DNA of 35,140 nucleotides from Gracilaria vermiculophylla. Taxonomy: Eukaryota > Rhodophyta > Florideophyceae > Gracilariales > Gracilariaceae. The translations under genes and the position numbers were made by a program. Each line of letters begins with the position of its first letter. Positions within the stretch are counted from its first letter, which is position 1. Positions 31,092 through 35,140 of the stretch are shown piece after piece. The notes beneath the pieces were generated by a model, which made no database searches, was not told the DNA's origin, and was given only the letters and a program-made list of their open reading frames with translations. Location of the stretch: positions 1,306,118-1,341,257 of the forward strand of contig JAHNZQ020000049.1 in NCBI GenBank assembly GCA_019155205.2, given 5' to 3'.

Positions 31092-33247
31092 GTGAATCGT
31101 GACTGTTACATCAATCAGAGCCGTCAACAACATTCGTTAACAATGGTATCTTTCACAGATCCTCGCAGAACTGCCGGAACAACTGTCAACAGCTGCACTC
31201 GCGTGGTAACGAGTGACGTGGAATGTAAACGCTATTATGGATCTTTTTGGAAGTCGACAACGGTCAAAGGAATAGTTCAAAATGTTGGTTTTTGCAGAAT
31301 CAACAATCAAAATCTCACATTCTTGACGGTAGACTTTAGTTTACCCAATCGTGAGAGAAAAAAAGTCACTCTCCCTTTTTCCAGTGTCAAACTCGGTACT
31401 GGTGTTGACGAGACCCCAAATGCTGCCGAAGAACAAAATCATGTGATTGACCCGAGTAACTTCGACGTTGCTGAAAATGGACCTATTGCTACCATACCGA
31501 ATATGCAAAATTTGCAAGAGCAGCCAGATGATCAAAATCTGCATGCAATCTGCCAATCAGCTATTGTTAATGGTAGGAAATAGAAAACCTCTACGACTTT
31601 GAGTTCTCTGAATGGTTTTATGCAAATGCATCAGTGGAAAGTTATTGGTCCAGCAGGAGATTTTATCTCACCACGTCACGCTCCTTCAGGAATGACTGCA
31701 TTTAATTTCTTTATCTGGATGATTCCCATGCGTCATTTGGAATTTATCGTAACCAGAACAAATATTCGACTAGAAAGCAAAGGCGCTCGGAGGACGTCAG
31801 GAGGTGACATTCTTATATTTTTCGGAGTTTTTATTTTGATGACTCTTATTGAATTTTGGAACAGACGCGACCTTTGGAGCATTGAGCCTCTTTCCAAGTT
31901 CATTCCACAAGCCAAAATTGGGCTTAATGTGTCACAAAACAGATTTGAATCGCTTAGAAGTTGCATATGTTTTGATAAAAGTGGTATGACTGAAGAGCAA
32001 GGATTCGTAAAATGGTCCTGCGTATCCGATTTTGTGAAGGCACTCAATACTCATCGACACTTTTATGTCACGTCATCACATACTTTATGAGTTTACGAAT
32101 GAATGTCACGGCGGTACGGACTAGGAGGTCATTGGACTGATGTAGGACATACCCATTATACAGCATTGGATAGAAAGCCCGAAAATGGTCTTGAAAGGAA
32201 AGCTGTTTGTTATGGACGAAGTGCTGGAATGCTGAATATTTAACTTAATATGGGTGCTAATAATCCGGAAGAGGATTTTGATTCCGATAATGCTCATGGA
32301 ACGGCTATTCTACTCCGTTTAGTACAACAGTGATTTGGATCAGATCGTTTGGTATTCGCGGATCCTTTTTTTGCATCCGTCCACACCGCTTAAGCACTCA
32401 TTGAAAAAGGGTTGAGATTTACTGGAGTAATCAGAAATGCATTTCGAGAATTTCCTACGAAATACTTTTCCGAAATCACTTTAAGGAACAGAGGCGACTT
32501 TGTATATATGGTTTCAAAAGAGAGCGTCCCCAGTAGTGACATAATGGACGTAATGTGGATGGATCAAGATACAAAGTACTTTATTTTAACCTCGGGCACA
32601 GTTAATCCAGGTATTTCAATTATTAGGGAGAGATGGAGTCGAGAGGGAACTATTTCTACGAAAATTGAATTTCAAGTAGCAAATCCTGAGATTTGTGAAG
32701 AATATTACAAAACATGTTCAATTATAGATCGCCACAACAGATCCCGACAAGATGAATGAAATCTGGAGAGGAAACCAGAAGTAAAAGAGTGGTCATTTCC
32801 AGTTAATTGCTCTTTTTTAGCAATTTGTATTGTGGATGCATGGAAACTATATAAAGCAGCAAATAGATGCAGGAGCGTTAAAAGTCCACACAATTTTTAT
32901 TATGAGCAGGCTGATGAAGTAGAAGAAAGTACTTGGGACACCACTGGTTTAAAGAAAAAAATTAAACAGAAAATGGAAATAAAAATGAACATCCAATATT
33001 TGCTGGAACTGGCTTGCATTGAATGCAAACCAATAGAAGAACAAAAACAAAAAATGGAATGAATACAAAAGCCTTATATCAAGGACAATGCAGTTATTGC
33101 AGAGGTAATACAAAATCAAAGTTTTTATGTTGTGGATGCTACTCAAGGAAAGAAAAAAAAGTGTTTTTATGTATCACTGGTACGGACAGAGATTGTTTTA
33201 TGAAACAAATTGAGGAGTGTCACGGTATACGGAAGAAAATTATCTAA
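31092..33247 (+). pseudogene. piggyBac-like transposase, one frame with many stops
   Basis: One register runs from about 31092 to 33060, with stops at 31581, 32088, 32097, 32244, 32331, 32391 and 32757 but no clear frameshift. A final shift leads into a Cys-rich tail ending at 33247. The N-terminal module (VKGIVQNVGFCRINNQNLTF) is a small beta-rich domain found before this transposase type. The DDE core follows: GGDILIFFGVFILMTLIEFW, LGGHWTDVGHTHYTALDRKP, LVFADPFFAS (Asp kept), DVMWMDQDTKYF, then CSIIDRHNRSRQD. The first catalytic site, normally VDES, reads V-Tyr-E-stop. The tail (CSYCRGN ... FLCCGCYS) is a CxxC-CxxC zinc module typical of piggyBac C-termini. TTAA sites and paired termini were not found, so element ends are unknown. 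It would have cut and pasted its own DNA in the nucleus. Confidence 0.82.
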
Positions 33248-33531
33248 AAGGAATGTCAGCAACGTTGACAACATTCGTTTTTTTAAGTAAACTTCATAAT
33301 TTTAATGCAATAATTGAGCAAACGTTCTTTCACCTTAAGACCTCTACTAAGTCAATCCGCGTTAATTTGGCTTGATAGATTTCTTAAACTATATTAAGAA
33401 ACTGACCCTTTACCAGCAGTCACCTTCGTCTGTCTGTTGTTCAAGTGGGTGTTGAAAAAGTTCTGAGAGTTTAAATATTTTTAGAATTAGTCGAGCTCCC
33501 GAAGAAGTTTTTGAGTGTTTAGAAACTCAAC
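33248..33531. other. Spacer after the piggyBac-like gene
   Basis: About 280 bp, AT-rich. It may contain the 3' end of the piggyBac-like element, but no inverted partner for the upstream flank is visible. The right part may be the body of the SINE-like sequence read leftward. Confidence 0.35.
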
Positions 33532-33590
33532 GAGGTTCGAACTAAGGATTTGCTGCTCGCATGTAGTCTGATGACCACTGAGCGGCTGTG
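33532..33590 (-). repeat. tRNA-like pol III head, probable SINE fragment
   Basis: On the - strand an A-box-like CCGCTCAGTGGTCAT (33585-33571) is followed about 27 bp later by a B-box-like TAGTTCGAACCTC (33544-33532), the order and spacing of a tRNA internal promoter. No closed acceptor stem is visible, so it is not an intact tRNA gene; a tRNA-derived SINE head fits better. Tc1 copy 2 begins only 3 bp to the right. Confidence 0.4.
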
Positions 33591-33719
33591 ATACAGTGCG
33601 TTTCAAAAACATGTAACCCCTCAAAAGTGCACCAGAACTGTACTGTAGACTAGATTATACACAAAGTCTATGTAGCATCGTTTCAAAAAGATATATACAC
33701 CATCTTCTTTCAAGCAAAA

Positions 33720-34832
33720 ATGGCTCGACGCTCGCCACTTTCCAAGCAAGAACAGCTTCAAATCATTACGTTAAAGGCCGAGAAACATTCTAACAGTGCT
33801 ATCGCTAAAAACGTAAAGCGTTCTTGTCAGTCGACTAAAGTCAATGTTACATTTCTCAATTGTTTACCAGGCTATTTTCGTGCCTGAGGATCAAGTGGCC
33901 TCAATTCAAGAGGACTTGATTTTGTATCTGATATCATCAGTAATCGGATGTATCCGTTATATCCTCCGCTGATGCCAATCGGAATTTAGTTCGTTAGAAT
34001 CCTCATAGAGGTTATACATGAATTACAGCTACAACCTGAGTCAATAAAGAGCTGCCCGACGTCTCTCGACGGAAGGCACACACACATACGCATTTTTTAT
34101 TATCAACAACAACACCTGCAACGCAGATCAGGAGGTCCGGAAGGAGTTCTAAAGTTTTTCTCGCCATCGGCGTGAATCGCTTTCGCGAGCCACCAACGGG
34201 TTGGCCTACAACCCATAGCAGACGAAGGTCTGTCGGTCGGGGGTGTTGTGCCCTTTTCCGGGAAGCGGGACAGCGGACTTCGTCCGCCCCAGCTATCCGT
34301 GCTGTGAGCCTTGCGGACTACGTCCTGGGCGCTCAGCGACAATCGTCGAAGTATCTGACTTCGTCGGTGGTAAGGAATCTCGCACGACAGTTCTAGGGTA
34401 ACAATTGCTACTTTTCTCAAAAACCCGACTCTATGTGGCTGAAAATGATCTCCGGGACGCCCAAAGAAGCTCATCCCAGCAGATAAAAGAGGAGTTAAAA
34501 GGGAGTTATGCAGAGGAAAAGTATGGTGCAAAAAAATTGGAAAAAATCTCACTCTCAACGATTCTAAATCTACTATATGGACGCAGATAAACAGAACAAA
34601 TTTATTTTAATATAAAAAAATGAAAAAAAAATCTTTCTCCAAGACCATCACAAGCAGAAGAAGATTGACTGGTGTGCTGGAAAAGACTACTGGAAAAAAG
34701 AATGGGAAACTTTTATTTTTACTGATGAAAAAAAGTTCAATTTGGACGGATAAGATTTCTACAAATTTTATTGGCAAGATATGCATAAGGAACGTCATGA
34801 GTTTTATACCAGACATTCAGGTAGAGGCTATG
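33720..34832 (+). pseudogene. Tc1 transposase, copy 2
   Basis: It keeps the ATG (MARRSPLSKQEQLQIITLKA) that copy 1 lost. The frame reads EKHSNSAIAKNVKRS to the LTR-like insertion at 33825. After it come RVTIATFL, SPGRPKKLIPADKRGVKREL and NDSKSTIWTQI with stops, then FTDEKKFNLDG carrying the first catalytic Asp, and FYWQDMHKERHEFYTRHSGR. The rest of the catalytic core is deleted. The first ~125 bp of the element (33594-33719) are the non-coding terminus shared with copy 1. Confidence 0.85.
33825..34389 (+). repeat. 565-bp solo-LTR-like insertion of an unrelated family
   Basis: It lies exactly between two copies of GTTCT (33820-33824 and 34390-34394). It begins TGTCAGTCG and ends CGCACGACA, so it has TG...CA ends with short imperfect inversion, and it contains an AATAAA (34041-34046) on the + strand as an LTR R region would. 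It shares nothing with the Ty3 or copia LTRs here. The right half is GC-rich and has no long coherent coding frame. A solo LTR is the simplest reading; a short non-autonomous element is possible. Confidence 0.7.
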
Positions 34833-35140
34833 AAACAAATTCCTTTTACGGTACCCAACCTCTAGAACGGCCACTTTCGTAAAATGCCAGTATAGTTCTA
34901 GAGTAGTCTACTAGATATTAAGCCAAGTAAATAAACCCAAAAGAGAGGCATGATTTGTAGGGTGGGTGGGTGGGAGAGAGAGAGGCATGGCGGAGATCAG
35001 TCAGACCGTCGGTGCCTCAGCCTCTCCTTTGTAGACCACCGCCGCCGGCGCGTGAACAGATCAATGATCAATTACACGTACGCGTCGCGCACGCCACATG
35101 CGTGGCCGGCCTCGCTATGCAGTCGAATATGTTTCATATG
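34833..35140. other. CpG-rich window end, no gene recognised
   Basis: A 9-bp perfect inverted repeat CTCTAGAAC/GTTCTAGAG (34860-34868, 34895-34903) is followed by a GGGT/GA microsatellite (34960-34985). The last ~110 bp are rich in CpG (GCCGCCGGCGCG, ACGCGTCGCGCACGCC). It could be host promoter-like DNA or another element continuing out of the window. Confidence 0.45.
34960..34985 (+). repeat. Compound microsatellite (GGGT)n(GA)n
   Basis: GGGTGGGTGGGTGGG passes directly into AGAGAGAGAG. Short and imperfect at the left edge. Confidence 0.8.

Larger units (their letters stand above)
33594..34832 (+). mobile_element. Tc1/mariner transposon, copy 2 (interrupted and 3'-truncated)
   Basis: It starts TA|CAGTGCGTTTCAAAAACATG and matches copy 1 to 33824, is interrupted by a 565-bp insertion, and resumes at 34390 (CTAGGGTAACAATTGCTAC against CTAGAGTCACAATTGCTAC in copy 1). 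Similarity stops near 34832, before the second catalytic Asp region. Confidence 0.88.

Noticed and set aside
33532..33590. Functional tRNA gene on the - strand
   Set aside because: No paired acceptor stem or clear anticodon arm; only box A- and box B-like sequences are present.
30918..33592. Terminal inverted repeats and TTAA duplication of the piggyBac-like element
   Set aside because: ACCAGCGACCT upstream and ACCAGCAGTCACC downstream resemble each other only as direct repeats, and no TTAA pair lies at matching ends.

Overview
This window is eukaryotic, repeat-dominated DNA. I see no rRNA, no intact tRNA, no CRISPR array, no operon structure and no convincing single-copy host gene. Nearly all recognisable coding sequence belongs to decayed mobile elements: a PIF/Harbinger element, two copies of one Ty3/gypsy-type LTR family, a Ty1/copia element, a pogo/Tigger-like element, two Tc1/mariner copies, a piggyBac-like element, a SINE-like tRNA head and one LTR of an unrelated family. 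This mixture, and a copia element primed from an internal fragment of initiator tRNA-Met, suggest an invertebrate, most likely an arthropod. That is inference; no gene here fixes the species.

Layout. 1-202: partial inverted LTR of the main Ty3 family. 203-2538: Harbinger remnant with convergent Myb/SANT-like and transposase genes. 2539-4242: nothing recognised. 4243-4771: a second inverted LTR. 5244-15065: Ty3 element 1 on the + strand (LTRs about 552 bp, gag, protease, RT/RNase H, part of integrase). It is followed by a long ANTISENSE open frame at 14117-11989, which is the most unusual object in the window. 15066-16105: unassigned. 16106-26260: Ty3 element 2 on the - strand. It is truncated in integrase, and its 5' LTR is split by a complete copia element (21221-25922; 284-bp LTRs, PBS, PPT, target duplication). 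26261-27932: AT-rich, nothing recognised.

27933-29826: pogo-like element whose transposase is interrupted by a solo Ty3 LTR (28997-29550). Removing the LTR and one 5-bp duplication restores the frame. 30013-30918: Tc1 copy 1. 31092-33247: piggyBac-like transposase pseudogene. 33532-33590: tRNA-like head on the - strand. 33594-34832: Tc1 copy 2, interrupted by a 565-bp LTR-like insertion flanked by perfect GTTCT duplications. 34833-35140: CpG-rich end with a short microsatellite.

The genes do not form one pathway. Each set is the machinery of one element, and all copies show stops, frameshifts, deletions or lost catalytic residues. Nesting gives a relative chronology: Ty3 element 2 predates the copia insertion, the pogo element predates the solo LTR, and Tc1 copy 2 predates the second LTR. 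The candidate for something undescribed is the antisense gene in Ty3 element 1. It spans about 2.1 kb with three in-frame stops and one frameshift, matches no family I recognise, and has an AATAAA signal just after its stop codon on its own strand.
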